Of a DNA stretch of 64,000 nucleotides, positions 23,860 through 32,526 are shown in pieces. Position numbers and translations under genes: made by a program. This DNA is from Mucilaginibacter kameinonensis (lineage in GTDB: Bacteria; Bacteroidota; Bacteroidia; Sphingobacteriales; Sphingobacteriaceae), in assembly GCF_003675385.1 (NCBI RefSeq), contig NZ_RCWZ01000007.1, positions 62,001 through 126,000 of the forward strand. Direction: 5' to 3'. A model generated the notes under the pieces. The model was not told where the DNA came from, made no database searches, and saw only the letters and a program-made list of their open reading frames with translations. Numbering within the stretch: position 1 is the stretch's first letter; each line of letters starts with the position of its first letter.

Positions 23860-25434
23860 TTGGACAGAAAACTGATTATAGGAACCCGTGGCAGCGAATT
23901 GGCTTTGTGGCAAGCCAATTTCGTTAAAGACAGCCTTGCTGCCATTAACATTACCGCCGAGTTAAAGATCATTAAAACCCAGGGCGACCGTATCCTGAAC
24001 CTCAGCTTTGATAAGCTGGAAGGTAAAGGCTTTTTTACCAAAGAATTAGAAGAAGAATTAATAGCAGGCACTATAGATATCGCAGTCCACTCACATAAGG
24101 ACCTGCCAACTGAAAATCCTCCGGGACTCATTATCGCAGCAGTTTCAGAACGGGAAGATCCGGCTGAACTGTTGTTGATCTTGAAAGATTGCGTTGATGT
24201 GCACCAAAAGCTATCTGTTAAATATGGCGCCATTGTGGGCACATCGTCAAATCGCCGTAAAGCGCAGCTATTGGCCCATCGCCCTGACCTTGAAATTGAA
24301 GACCTTCGCGGAAACGTGCCTACCCGTATTGGTAAGCTTCGCGATGAAAAATATGATGCCATTATGCTGGCCAAAGCCGGCGTTACACGTTTAGGACTTG
24401 ACCTGAGCGAGTTTCATGTGGAAGAGATCACCCCGGTTGAACTGATCCCGGCACCTGCACAAGGCGCGCTGGCTATCCAGATCCGCGAAAATGATCATGA
24501 GCTTTTTGAAGCCCTGCAAGCATTACACCATACCAATGTTGCTGAGGAGCTTGCTGTTGAGCGTACCGTATTAAAATTATTTGGTGGTGGCTGTCACCTG
24601 CCTTTGGGCTGTTATTGCCGTAAGGAAGATGGCCTTTTCCAGGTATTTACTTCTAAAGCCAACGAAGGTGATGAATTTCCGGACAGGCTATTTTTAGAAG
24701 CGCCAACTACCGAAGGCCTGGCAGAAAAAGTAGTAGCTAAATTTGCGAAAGACCGCAAACACCCGGCAAGTGTATTTATTTCGCGCGAACTTGGCCAACA
24801 AAGTTATTTCCGTAAAGCGCTTGAAAAACACGGCATTGCGATTGAAGATCGATCGCTGATCCGTACAGTGCCCGTGATTACCCGTTTTGACTCATACATA
24901 TTAAAAAATATCGACTGGGTATTCTTCTCAAGCAAAAATGCTGTTGAATACTTTTTCCAGTTAAACCCTCAATTCCCTAAAAAGGTAAAATTTGGCGTGA
25001 TGGGCAGTGGCAGCGAAGAAATGCTGCGCCGTAAAGGTCATTTTACCGACTATGTTGGTGAAGGTACTGATACCGCCGAAGTCGCCGAAGAATTTGCCAA
25101 ACTGGCTAATGGTAAAATAGTACTGTTCCCAGGCGCCGAAAGCCCAATGAGGAGCATACAACAAGGCTTATCTGCCGATACCAAGATCATCGACTTGCCG
25201 GTTTACGAAACTGTACTGGAAGAAGATGTTGAAGCCAGCGGTGCCGACGTGATGGTGTTTACCAGTCCATCAAACGTAGAGGCCTACTTTGCCGATAACC
25301 TGCTGGACCCATACCAAAAGGTAGTGGCTATAGGTAAATCAACCGGCAAAAAGTTTGACGAAATGGGTGTAAAATACACGCTCCCCTACTCACCCGACGA
25401 AGTTGGGCTGGCAGAGGCAGTGTTTGGATTATAG
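23860..25434 (+). CDS. hemCD: Hydroxymethylbilane synthase fused to uroporphyrinogen-III synthase, TTG start
   Basis: A 524-residue fusion covering two consecutive heme steps. Residues 1-300 are hydroxymethylbilane synthase: IIGTRGSELALWQA start, HSHKDLPT, TSSNRRKAQLL and LRGNVPTRIGKL for substrate binding, and the dipyrromethane-cofactor cysteine C245 in GGGCHLPLG. Residues from about 305 to 524 are a HemD domain (VFFSSKNAVEYFF, FPGAESPMRS, VFTSPSNVEAYF), which closes the ring to uroporphyrinogen III. The start codon is TTG; there is no ATG before the conserved N-terminus. Fusion lets the unstable linear product pass directly to HemD, which is inference. It opens the heme cluster that continues with hemB. 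Confidence 0.94.
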   Translation: MDRKLIIGTRGSELALWQANFVKDSLAAINITAELKIIKTQGDRILNLSFDKLEGKGFFTKELEEELIAGTIDIAVHSHKDLPTENPPGLIIAAVSEREDPAELLLILKDCVDVHQKLSVKYGAIVGTSSNRRKAQLLAHRPDLEIEDLRGNVPTRIGKLRDEKYDAIMLAKAGVTRLGLDLSEFHVEEITPVELIPAPAQGALAIQIRENDHELFEALQALHHTNVAEELAVERTVLKLFGGGCHLPLGCYCRKEDGLFQVFTSKANEGDEFPDRLFLEAPTTEGLAEKVVAKFAKDRKHPASVFISRELGQQSYFRKALEKHGIAIEDRSLIRTVPVITRFDSYILKNIDWVFFSSKNAVEYFFQLNPQFPKKVKFGVMGSGSEEMLRRKGHFTDYVGEGTDTAEVAEEFAKLANGKIVLFPGAESPMRSIQQGLSADTKIIDLPVYETVLEEDVEASGADVMVFTSPSNVEAYFADNLLDPYQKVVAIGKSTGKKFDEMGVKYTLPYSPDEVGLAEAVFGL

Positions 25435-25436
25435 GT

Positions 25437-25557
25437 TAGTTCATGGTTGATGGTTCATAGATCATAGCTATCTATACATCGTCAAAATGAACTATAAACA
25501 ATAATTGGCTATAGTTGCTGGAGCTACCATGAACCATCAACTATGAACCATGAACTA
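25437..25557. repeat. AGTTCATGGTTGATGGTTCATAG inverted repeat (family D, copy 1)
   Basis: Starts with agttcatggttgatggttca and ends with its complement, tgaaccatcaactatgaacc followed by atgaact. It occupies the hemCD-hemB gap and overlaps the longest hemB frame. A relative lies at 50815-50975 between rplY and prs. Confidence 0.65.
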
Positions 25558-25563
25558 AAAGTT

Positions 25564-26535
25564 ATGTTACAACGACCAAGAAGGAATCGTAAAAGCGAAG
25601 TGATACGCCAGATGGTGCAGGAAACACATGTCAGCGCTGCTAACCTGATTTTCCCGCTGTTTATTATTGACGGCGTAAACCAGAAAAGTGAAGTGGCTTC
25701 AATGCCGGGCATTTTCCGTTATTCTATTGATAACCTGCTGCGCGAGATTGAAAGTTGCCTTAAACTGGGCTTAAACTCTTTTGACCTGTTCCCTAATATT
25801 TCCGAAGAACTGAAGGACAAGTTCGCTACTGAAAGCTACCGAGATGAAAGCCTTTATTTACGTGCTATCCGCGAGGTAAAGAAAAACTTCCCTGAAGCTT
25901 GTGTTATTACCGACGTAGCTATGGATCCTTACAGCAGTGACGGACATGACGGTATTGTAGAGAATGGCGTGATCCTGAATGATGAAACGCTTGACGTTTT
26001 AGGCAAGATGGCTTTGGCGCACGCGCAATCAGGCGCAGATATCATTGCTCCGTCAGATATGATGGACGGTCGCGTAGGTTACATCCGTAACGTTTTGGAT
26101 GATAACGGCTTTACCAATGTGTCTATCATGTCGTATTCTGCTAAATATGCCAGCGCTTTTTATGGCCCTTTCAGGGATGCCCTTAATTCGGCACCTAAAT
26201 TTGGCGATAAAAAAACCTACCAGATGAACCCCGCCAACCAGCGCGAAGCCCTGATTGAGGCTGAACTGGACGAGATTGAAGGCGCGGATTTCCTGATGGT
26301 AAAACCGGCCCTGCCCTACCTTGACGTTATTAAGCTGATAAAAGATAATACCGAACTGCCTGTTGCTGCCTACAACGTAAGTGGCGAATATGCCATGATC
26401 AAAGCTGCCATACAACGCGGTTGGCTAAACGAGCAGCGTGCCATCACCGAGGTGCTTACAAGCATCCGTCGCGCCGGCGCAACTGCTATTTTAACTTACC
26501 ATGCCAAAGAGGTTTTGGAGAATAAGTGGTTGTAG
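25564..26535 (+). CDS. hemB: Porphobilinogen synthase (delta-aminolevulinic acid dehydratase)
   Basis: Joins two 5-aminolevulinate molecules to porphobilinogen. From the ATG at 25564 it has 323 residues and begins MLQRPRRNRKS, the usual family start; the upstream ATG at 25543 would add residues from the family D repeat. The Schiff-base lysines are K194 (MSYSAKYASAFYGPF) and K247 (MVKPALPYLD). The region DPYSSDGHDGI lacks the cysteines of zinc-dependent enzymes, so it should be the magnesium or metal-independent type. It follows hemCD and precedes hemL on the same strand. Confidence 0.95.
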   Translation: MLQRPRRNRKSEVIRQMVQETHVSAANLIFPLFIIDGVNQKSEVASMPGIFRYSIDNLLREIESCLKLGLNSFDLFPNISEELKDKFATESYRDESLYLRAIREVKKNFPEACVITDVAMDPYSSDGHDGIVENGVILNDETLDVLGKMALAHAQSGADIIAPSDMMDGRVGYIRNVLDDNGFTNVSIMSYSAKYASAFYGPFRDALNSAPKFGDKKTYQMNPANQREALIEAELDEIEGADFLMVKPALPYLDVIKLIKDNTELPVAAYNVSGEYAMIKAAIQRGWLNEQRAITEVLTSIRRAGATAILTYHAKEVLENKWL

Positions 26536-26599
26536 GTTGAGGTGAAAGGGAAAAGGTGAAAGGCGAAAGGTAGAAGCTAATAACCATTAATTATCATCC

Positions 26600-26681
26600 C
26601 GTCATTGCGAGGAACGAAGCAATCCCCGATTAGCAGGTTCGCCCTGTATAGTTTGGGATTGCTTCGTCCCTCGCAATGACG
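26600..26681. repeat. Dispersed palindromic element, family A, copy 4
   Basis: cgtcattgcgaggaacgaag at the left and cttcgtccctcgcaatgacg at the right, both arms nearly perfect. It lies in the hemB-hemL gap, preceded at 26540-26575 by a gaaagg/gtgaaaggcgaaagg repeat that resembles the low-complexity DNA inside ispG. Confidence 0.8.
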
Positions 26682-26717
26682 GTCACATAAAAATCAGAGT
26701 TTAGAATTTCAACTTAT

Positions 26718-28085
26718 ATGTTCGATTCAATAAAAAAGATGTTTTCTGCAGAGGATGAACCGGTAAATACTACGGGCAAGCCCGATATCAGTCGTGAAAA
26801 ATCGGCCGAGCTTTATGCTAAGGCTCAGACTTATTTTCCAGGTGGTGTAAACTCACCGGTGAGGGCTTTCAAATCTGTTTATGGCACACCGCTATTTATT
26901 CAAAAAGGTGATGGAAGCCATATCTGGGACGCCGACGGCAACGAGTTCATCGACTTCTGCTGCTCATGGGGACCACTGATCCTTGGTCACAACAATGCCA
27001 AAGTAAGGGAAAAAGTTATTGAGGTAATGCAAAATGGCATGAGCTTCGGAGCCCCTACCGCGCTGGAAAATGAACTGGCCGAGCTGATCCTGAAAAACAA
27101 TAAGTTTATTGAAAAAATTCGTTTTGTGAGTTCCGGTACAGAGGCTGTAATGTCGGCCATCAGGTTGGCCAGGGGTTATACCAAACGCGATAAGATCTTA
27201 AAATTTGAAGGTTGCTATCATGGTCACGCCGATGCCCTGTTAGTGAAAGCAGGTTCAGGACTGGTTACTTTCGGCGAAACCTCATCGGCCGGCGTACCAA
27301 AATCAGTTGCCGACGAAACCATTGTGGTAGCGCTTAATGATAAAGAAGCTTTGGCTAAAGCTTTTGAAGAGTTTAAAGACCAGATTGCGGCTGTAATTAT
27401 TGAGCCTGTACCGGCAAATAACGGCCTGCTATTGCAGGAAAAAGAATACCTGCAATACCTGCGCGACATCTGTACCCAAAATGGCACTATGCTGATATTT
27501 GATGAGGTGATCTCAGGTTTCCGTGTTGGCTTTGAAGGTGCGGCGGGTTACTACCAGATCAATCCAGATATCATTACTTATGGTAAAATTATTGGTGGAG
27601 GTATGCCTGTGGGCGCTTATGGCTCATCAGCGGCCATAATGAGTAATATTTCGCCAGAAGGTTCGGTTTACCAGGCGGGTACTTTATCAGGTAACCCTGT
27701 TGCTATGGGTGCGGGTATTGCCCAGTTGAGCGAACTTTTGCGCATGGGCTTTTACCGTGATCTGAACAATAAAACAGAAGAGTTCGTAGAAGCAATTCAG
27801 CGTTTTGCTACTGCCCGTAATTATAAATTCAAAGTGTTTGGCATAGGCTCTATATTTTGGTTTGCTTTTACAGATAAAGAGTATATTCGTAAAGCCGAAG
27901 ATATTGATGCTTCAAGCATGGAAAAATTCAAGAAATTCCATCGCGAGCTGCTTAACCGGGGCATTTATTTAGGTCCGTCGGGCTACGAGGTTGGTTTTAT
28001 ATCATCGGCACACACCAAGATTGACCTGGAGAAAACAAAACGTGCTATATTTGATAGTTTAGATTTAGTATTTAACGGTAAATAA
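26718..28085 (+). CDS. hemL: Glutamate-1-semialdehyde 2,1-aminomutase
   Basis: A PLP enzyme that converts glutamate-1-semialdehyde to 5-aminolevulinate, the second C5 step after HemA. The PLP lysine is K290 in TYGKIIGGGMPVGAYG; FVSSGTEAVMSAIRLAR and FEGCYHGHADALLVKAGSG bind cofactor and substrate, and FDEVISGFRVG holds the catalytic aspartate. The 455 residues include an extra N-terminal helix of about 25 residues (MFDSIKKMFSAEDEP) compared with most HemL. An inner start near 26796 (the SREKSAELYAKA block) is possible but less likely because the ATG at 26718 is the only good start upstream. Confidence 0.95.
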   Translation: MFDSIKKMFSAEDEPVNTTGKPDISREKSAELYAKAQTYFPGGVNSPVRAFKSVYGTPLFIQKGDGSHIWDADGNEFIDFCCSWGPLILGHNNAKVREKVIEVMQNGMSFGAPTALENELAELILKNNKFIEKIRFVSSGTEAVMSAIRLARGYTKRDKILKFEGCYHGHADALLVKAGSGLVTFGETSSAGVPKSVADETIVVALNDKEALAKAFEEFKDQIAAVIIEPVPANNGLLLQEKEYLQYLRDICTQNGTMLIFDEVISGFRVGFEGAAGYYQINPDIITYGKIIGGGMPVGAYGSSAAIMSNISPEGSVYQAGTLSGNPVAMGAGIAQLSELLRMGFYRDLNNKTEEFVEAIQRFATARNYKFKVFGIGSIFWFAFTDKEYIRKAEDIDASSMEKFKKFHRELLNRGIYLGPSGYEVGFISSAHTKIDLEKTKRAIFDSLDLVFNGK

Positions 28086-28104
28086 GTTGGCAGTTGCCGG
28101 TAGG

Positions 28105-28130
28105 CAGTTTGCAATTGAATATGCAAACTG
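28105..28130. repeat. Hairpin between hemL and the sensor kinase
   Basis: CAGTTTGCA at 28105-28113 pairs with TGCAAACTG at 28122-28130, followed by an A run. Related ggcagtttgc/gccaacagca units surround it. It may attenuate read-through from hemL, or be another dispersed repeat. Confidence 0.4.
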
Positions 28131-28171
28131 AAAAAATACTGCCAACAGCAAACCGCAAACTGAAAACTCGA

Positions 28172-29047
28172 ATGAAAAAGTCATTTGTTATTTTTTACGC
28201 GCTCATCACCTATGCCGTTGCCGAACTGGTGTGGTGGGGCTATATGCTGGTTACGCTGCAACCGCGTCGCACTGGCATGATCCTGGGCGAAGGGGCCATG
28301 TTTGTTGCCGTATTTTTAATTGGCGCAATTAACCTGCACCGTTCTTTTAACAAAGAGCGTAAACTACAGGAGCAGAAAAAAAACTTCCTGCTTTCGGTAA
28401 CGCATGAATTGAAATCGCCGCTGGCATCTATCAAGATCCTGCTGCAAACCATTCAAAAAAGGCAATTGACCAGGGAGCAGATCCTTGATTTTATCGACAA
28501 ATCGTTAAACGACGTTGAACGCTTGGATGATATGGTTGAAAACATGCTGCTGGCGTCTAAAATCGAGAACCGCTCATACAGCTTCCCTAAGGCCAGTTTT
28601 AACCTTTCGGTTTTGGTTGATAGCATTGTTAACCGCCTGCAGATCACTAAATGCGATTGCAACCAGCAGATCATCGAAGCTGAGATAGAACCTAAGGTTG
28701 AGATTGTTGGCGATAAGTTTGCCCTTACATCGGTTGTGACCAATTTGATAGAAAACGCTGTAAAATATTCAAGCCCGTGCTCATCTGTAGGGGTAAAGCT
28801 GTTTTCGAAAGACGATAAAGTTTATTTACAGGTAGCCGATCATGGCATCGGTATAGCCGACGAGGAAAAGACGCGCATTTTTGATCGCTTTTACCGCGTA
28901 GGCAGCGAAGAAACCCGTAACACTAAAGGTACCGGACTGGGCCTTTATATTGTTAAGGAGGTGTTGGATAAACACCAGGCCAGCATCAGGGTTAAGGATA
29001 ACCGCCCTGCTGGTAGTATTTTTGAAGTTACATTTGGATTAACCTAA
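28172..29047 (+). CDS. Membrane sensor histidine kinase (HisKA type)
   Basis: From ATG 28172 the protein has 291 residues; the longer TTG frame from 28094 runs through repeat DNA and is rejected. Two membrane helices (about 5-27 and 42-56) have only a short loop between them, so no sizeable extracytoplasmic sensor is present. HisKA box LLSVTHELKSPLASIK has H78; N box is TNLIENAVKYS, G1 is VADHGIGIADEE and G2 is GTGLGLYIVKEV. It lies directly upstream of its regulator (8-base gap) inside the heme cluster, suggesting co-transcription with hem genes. The signal is unknown. Confidence 0.92.
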   Translation: MKKSFVIFYALITYAVAELVWWGYMLVTLQPRRTGMILGEGAMFVAVFLIGAINLHRSFNKERKLQEQKKNFLLSVTHELKSPLASIKILLQTIQKRQLTREQILDFIDKSLNDVERLDDMVENMLLASKIENRSYSFPKASFNLSVLVDSIVNRLQITKCDCNQQIIEAEIEPKVEIVGDKFALTSVVTNLIENAVKYSSPCSSVGVKLFSKDDKVYLQVADHGIGIADEEKTRIFDRFYRVGSEETRNTKGTGLGLYIVKEVLDKHQASIRVKDNRPAGSIFEVTFGLT

Positions 29048-29055
29048 ATTAGAAT

Positions 29056-29769
29056 ATGAGCATGCCAAACAAAAAAAGGATTTTATTGGCCGAAGACGAA
29101 GAGCATTTGTTAGAAGCAATTAAGCTTAACCTTGAGCTGGAAGGCTACAAGGTAACTCCGGCTAAAAACGGCAAAAAAGCTTTACAACTGTTTAAAGAAG
29201 AGCGTTTTAACCTGGTAATACTTGACGTAATGATGCCCGAAATTGACGGCTTTGTTGTTGCAGAAACCATCAGGCTTGAAAATACAGAAGTACCTATCAT
29301 GTTCCTTACGGCAAAAAACACCAATGAGGACAAGATCTCGGGTCTGAAAAAAGGAGCTGACGATTACCTTACCAAACCGTTTAACCTTGAAGAACTTATT
29401 TTAAGGGTGAACAACCTGGTAAAACGCAGCCTGAAAGGTGAAGACCTGAAAGAGTTTAACAGCTACAAAATCGGTGATAAAACCATCCACTTTAATTCGT
29501 TTGAACTTGTTAATGAAGATGGCTCAATTACCGCCCTTACCAAAAAGGAAACCATGTTGCTTAAATTGTTGATTGAGCGCCGTAATGACGCCGTATCACG
29601 TGAGCAGATCCTGGAAACTGTTTGGAACTATGACGTTTATCCGTCAACCCGTACTATCGATAACTTTATCCTAACCTTCCGCAAGTATTTTGAACCAGAT
29701 CCTAAAAACCCGGTTTATTTTCACTCTATCCGCGGTGTAGGCTATAAATTTACCGATAACCAGCATTAA
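29056..29769 (+). CDS. OmpR/PhoB-type response regulator
   Basis: A 237-residue regulator. Receiver at residues 8-122 with AEDEE near 12-16, phospho-acceptor D57 in LVILDVMMPEIDG, threonine in MFLTAKN and lysine in YLTKPFNLEE. The winged-helix DNA-binding domain covers about 135-235 (LTKKETMLLKLLIERRNDAVSREQIL, then STRTIDNFILTFRKYFE and HSIRGVGYKF). The stop codon overlaps the next ATG by one base. With the kinase upstream it forms a two-component pair embedded between hemL and hemE, so heme or iron status is a plausible cue (inference). Confidence 0.94.
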   Translation: MSMPNKKRILLAEDEEHLLEAIKLNLELEGYKVTPAKNGKKALQLFKEERFNLVILDVMMPEIDGFVVAETIRLENTEVPIMFLTAKNTNEDKISGLKKGADDYLTKPFNLEELILRVNNLVKRSLKGEDLKEFNSYKIGDKTIHFNSFELVNEDGSITALTKKETMLLKLLIERRNDAVSREQILETVWNYDVYPSTRTIDNFILTFRKYFEPDPKNPVYFHSIRGVGYKFTDNQH

Positions 29770-30332
29770 TGTTCAGTAACAGGATACGTATTTTTATTGC
29801 GTTTATATTTCTGCTGTCGTTAGGTGTGTTGATGTATTTCCGTGTTTATGAGCTTGCAGCAGTAGCGGCAATGATGATCATCCTGCTTATCTGGGATTAT
29901 TTCAGACAGGGTACTTTAATTGTTGCATCCAAACATTTTCATGTAAAGGATTATGACAAAACAGCTGCATCATTAAAGGAGATCATGAAACCCGAATGGC
30001 TCAGCAAAAACCGCAGGGGATATTATGAATTTATATACGGCGGTTTATGCCTGCAAAGGCAGGAGTTTGAGGAGGCCGAGAAACATTATGAAATAGCGGC
30101 CCAATACCCTCTACGTTCGGTTAATGATCACGTAGCCGCCTTAGTTAGTGTGGCTAACATCAGCATCAGGCGCGGCAACCTTGAAAAAGCCCAGGCCTAC
30201 CTGCAATTAGCCGAAAAGCACAAAGAAAAAATAACCGCCAAAATGAAGGAAGTAATTAACCGCCTTCAGCAGGAGTTGAAAAAAGAGCCGGGAAAGAAGA
30301 GTCAAGACTTTAAGAGTCAGGGGTCAAGATAA
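29769..30332 (+). CDS. Membrane-anchored TPR-like protein
   Basis: A 187-residue protein with two N-terminal membrane helices (about 7-24 and 28-46) and a cytoplasmic part with two to three TPR-like helical hairpins (YYEFIYGGLCLQRQEFEEAEKHYE, then NISIRRGNLEKAQAYLQLAEKH). Its start overlaps the regulator's stop by one base, so it belongs to the same operon and may be a partner of the two-component pair. The last residues (KKSQDFKSQGSR) are coded by repetitive DNA (agagtcaagactttaagagt) that continues into the gap, so the C-terminus may have been extended by a repeat. The function is unknown. Confidence 0.75.
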   Translation: MFSNRIRIFIAFIFLLSLGVLMYFRVYELAAVAAMMIILLIWDYFRQGTLIVASKHFHVKDYDKTAASLKEIMKPEWLSKNRRGYYEFIYGGLCLQRQEFEEAEKHYEIAAQYPLRSVNDHVAALVSVANISIRRGNLEKAQAYLQLAEKHKEKITAKMKEVINRLQQELKKEPGKKSQDFKSQGSR

Positions 30333-30451
30333 AAAAGTCGAGAGACAAGGAAGTAAGAAAACAAGACGGCAAGAGTCAGGAAGCAAGAATTAGGAAGAAA
30401 CACGTTATCTTCTTGGCTCTTGATTCTTGACTTCTTGTATCTAACCAAAAT
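30333..30451. repeat. AAGAGTCAAGA-type repeat before hemE
   Basis: The gap holds aagagtcaggaagcaagaat at about 30369-30388 and the approximate complement, ttcttggctcttgattcttg, at about 30411-30430, so it can form a long imperfect hairpin. The same units run into the 3' end of the preceding TPR gene. Confidence 0.5.
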
Positions 30452-31477
30452 ATGAGAGATTCGTTATTAATAAAAGCGGCATTTTCGGAGCAAACAGAAC
30501 GCCCGCCGGTTTGGATGATGAGGCAGGCAGGCCGCTTTATGAAAGAGTATTGGGACATTAAAAACAAATACTCGTTCCTTGAAATGTGTAAAACACCGGA
30601 GATTGCTGCCGATGTTACCATGCTACCGGTTGACCTGTTGGGAATTGACGGTGCAATTTTATTTTCAGATATCCTGGTAACAGGCGAAGCCATGGGCGGC
30701 GACCTGAGCTTTAACGCTGGCGTTGGTCCGCTGTTTGCCAATCCGGTACGTACACAGGCCGATATTGACAACCTGCAAACAGATGTGTTAGACAAACTGC
30801 AATACGTTGGCGATGCTATTAAAGTTATCCAACAACGCCTTGCAGGTCGTATTCCTTTGATCGGTTTCGCAGGAGCGCCATTTACGGTAATGAGCTACCT
30901 GGTTGAGGGCGGATCGTCAAAAGATTTTAAGCGTACCAAACTTATGCTGCACAATGAGCCAGAAATGGCCCATCAGCTCTTATCAAAAATAGCAACTGTT
31001 ACTGCCGATTACCTGAACATGCAGATTGCAGCTGGTGTAAATGCAGTACAGATCTTTGACAGTTGGGCACAGGCTTTAGCATGGGATGATTATAAAGAAT
31101 TTAGTCACCGTTATATTGCCGAGATCATCAGCAAGCTAAACCGTAAAGATATCCCGGTAATTTCCTTTTGTAAAGGCAGCTCAGTTTTCGCGCCGTTAAT
31201 GGCCGAAGCTAAACCGGATGTAATTTCAATCGACTGGAATGTTGATCTGTTAGATATCAAAAAACGTTTACCGGCAGGCGTAGCGGTGCAAGGCAACCTT
31301 GATCCGCATATTCTTTATGCCGATAAAAAAGTAATTAAAGAACGCATCTACCGCCTGTTCGACCGTATGAAAGGCGAAAACGGCTTCATCTTTAACCTGG
31401 GTCACGGCATTATGCCCGATATCCCGTTTGATAATGTGAAGTACGCGATAGAAGTGATAAAAGAATACAGAAACTAA
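30452..31477 (+). CDS. hemE: Uroporphyrinogen decarboxylase
   Basis: Removes four carboxyl groups from uroporphyrinogen III to give coproporphyrinogen III. The hallmark PPVWMMRQAGRFM is at residues 18-30, GFAGAPFTVMSYLVEGGSS forms the second conserved block, and FDSWAQALAWDDYKEFSHRY the third. The C-terminal HGIMPDIPFDNVKYAIEVI is typical and the 341-residue length is standard. It follows the TPR gene and precedes hemJ. Confidence 0.96.
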   Translation: MRDSLLIKAAFSEQTERPPVWMMRQAGRFMKEYWDIKNKYSFLEMCKTPEIAADVTMLPVDLLGIDGAILFSDILVTGEAMGGDLSFNAGVGPLFANPVRTQADIDNLQTDVLDKLQYVGDAIKVIQQRLAGRIPLIGFAGAPFTVMSYLVEGGSSKDFKRTKLMLHNEPEMAHQLLSKIATVTADYLNMQIAAGVNAVQIFDSWAQALAWDDYKEFSHRYIAEIISKLNRKDIPVISFCKGSSVFAPLMAEAKPDVISIDWNVDLLDIKKRLPAGVAVQGNLDPHILYADKKVIKERIYRLFDRMKGENGFIFNLGHGIMPDIPFDNVKYAIEVIKEYRN

Positions 31478-31484
31478 TACCAGC

Positions 31485-31571
31485 ATGTCATTGAGAGCGA
31501 TAGCGTGGCAATCGCGAACTATGCAGGCCGATCTGTTAAGTTCGCGATTGCTTCGTTCCTCGCAATGACAT
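31485..31571. repeat. Dispersed palindromic element, family A, copy 5
   Basis: Left end atgtcattgagagcgatagc, right end gcttcgttcctcgcaatgac; inner arms cgcgaact/agttcgcg. It lies in the hemE-hemJ gap. Confidence 0.75.
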
Positions 31572-31583
31572 GTATTTTATAAT

Positions 31584-32117
31584 ATGTACCAATACGTTCT
31601 CGCTATACACATCATTTTTGTAGTCTGCTGGATGGCGGGGCTGTTTTATATTGTGCGCTTGTTTATCTATCATACCGAAGCACAGGATAAACCCGAACCC
31701 GAGCGCACCATTCTCTCCAAACAATTTGAAATTATGGAAAGCAGGCTATGGAACGTTATAGCCAAACCATCCATGTTGCTTACCATATTGGCGGGTTGTA
31801 CCATGCTGTATTTATATCCGGCATGGTTAAAAATGCCATGGCTGCATATCAAATTGGCTTTCGTAATTGGCCTGGTAGGCTATCATCACATTTGCGAATC
31901 CAAAATAAAACAAATGCGTAAAGGCATTTTCAAATGGACATCAAACCAGTTACGCCTTTGGAACGAACTCGCAACCATTTTTCTATTTGCCATTGTTTTC
32001 CTCGCTGTAAAAAAAGATACTTTAAGCTGGGTGTTTGGCGTAGTAGGAATAGTTTCTTTAGGTGTGATTTTGATGATCGCCGTTAAGATTTATAAAAGGT
32101 ATAGGGAGAAGAAATAA
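31584..32117 (+). CDS. hemJ: Protoporphyrinogen IX oxidase, HemJ type
   Basis: A 177-residue membrane enzyme with four to five helices. HIIFVVCWMAGLFYIVRLFIYH at the N-terminus includes H9, a conserved probable heme ligand, and WLHIKLAFVIGLVGYHH carries the second histidine cluster. The 14-15 residue loop PERTILSKQFEIMESRLW is typical. HemJ oxidises protoporphyrinogen IX to protoporphyrin IX without oxygen-linked flavin. Location next to hemE strengthens the call over a CopD-type copper protein. It converges with VapC, with only 4 bases between the stop codons. Confidence 0.88.
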   Translation: MYQYVLAIHIIFVVCWMAGLFYIVRLFIYHTEAQDKPEPERTILSKQFEIMESRLWNVIAKPSMLLTILAGCTMLYLYPAWLKMPWLHIKLAFVIGLVGYHHICESKIKQMRKGIFKWTSNQLRLWNELATIFLFAIVFLAVKKDTLSWVFGVVGIVSLGVILMIAVKIYKRYREKK

Positions 32118-32121
32118 AAGG

Positions 32122-32526
32122 CTAATTGAACTCTACTGTTCTTAAAGTTGAGTTCTGGGCTATAAAGTGAAAATCTTTATCGTCATGGAGTAAAGCTATC
32201 TTATTATTTATTGCATATAAAGCTATCAAGCAATCATTGGCTTTACGAATGGTAACCCCTTTTCTTCTCAAATCCCTATATAAAGTTGCCGCTTGAACAG
32301 CAATTTTATAAGGATCTTCAACCAATTTTGTCATACTATCAAAGTAAGATTTTACTTTCCTCAATTCTGATTCAGAAACAATACCTTGCAAGATTTCCTG
32401 TACTACTGTAGGGCATGTTGCTACTACAATATTCGCAAGATTATTCTTCAAGTATTTGCTCGATTCTGTTTCAATTCCTTTAAAAAAATTGACCCATACG
32501 GACGTATCTACCAAAATGATGTCCAT
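32122..32526 (-). CDS. vapC: PIN-domain ribonuclease toxin, VapC family
   Basis: A 134-residue PIN-domain protein. Acidic active-site residues are D7 in ILVDTSVWVNFF, E46 in VVQEILQG, D in KANDCLIALYA and D in LLHDDKDF, which is the complete set of four. VapC toxins cleave tRNA or rRNA. It overlaps the antitoxin gene by one base, the antitoxin being upstream, as in a normal VapBC operon. The RNA target cannot be inferred. Confidence 0.9.
   Translation of the reverse strand: MDIILVDTSVWVNFFKGIETESSKYLKNNLANIVVATCPTVVQEILQGIVSESELRKVKSYFDSMTKLVEDPYKIAVQAATLYRDLRRKGVTIRKANDCLIALYAINNKIALLHDDKDFHFIAQNSTLRTVEFN

Noticed and set aside
28094..28171. Longer start for the sensor kinase in the heme cluster
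   Set aside because: It begins with TTG inside a repeat-like stretch; the ATG at 28172 precedes the first membrane helix directly.
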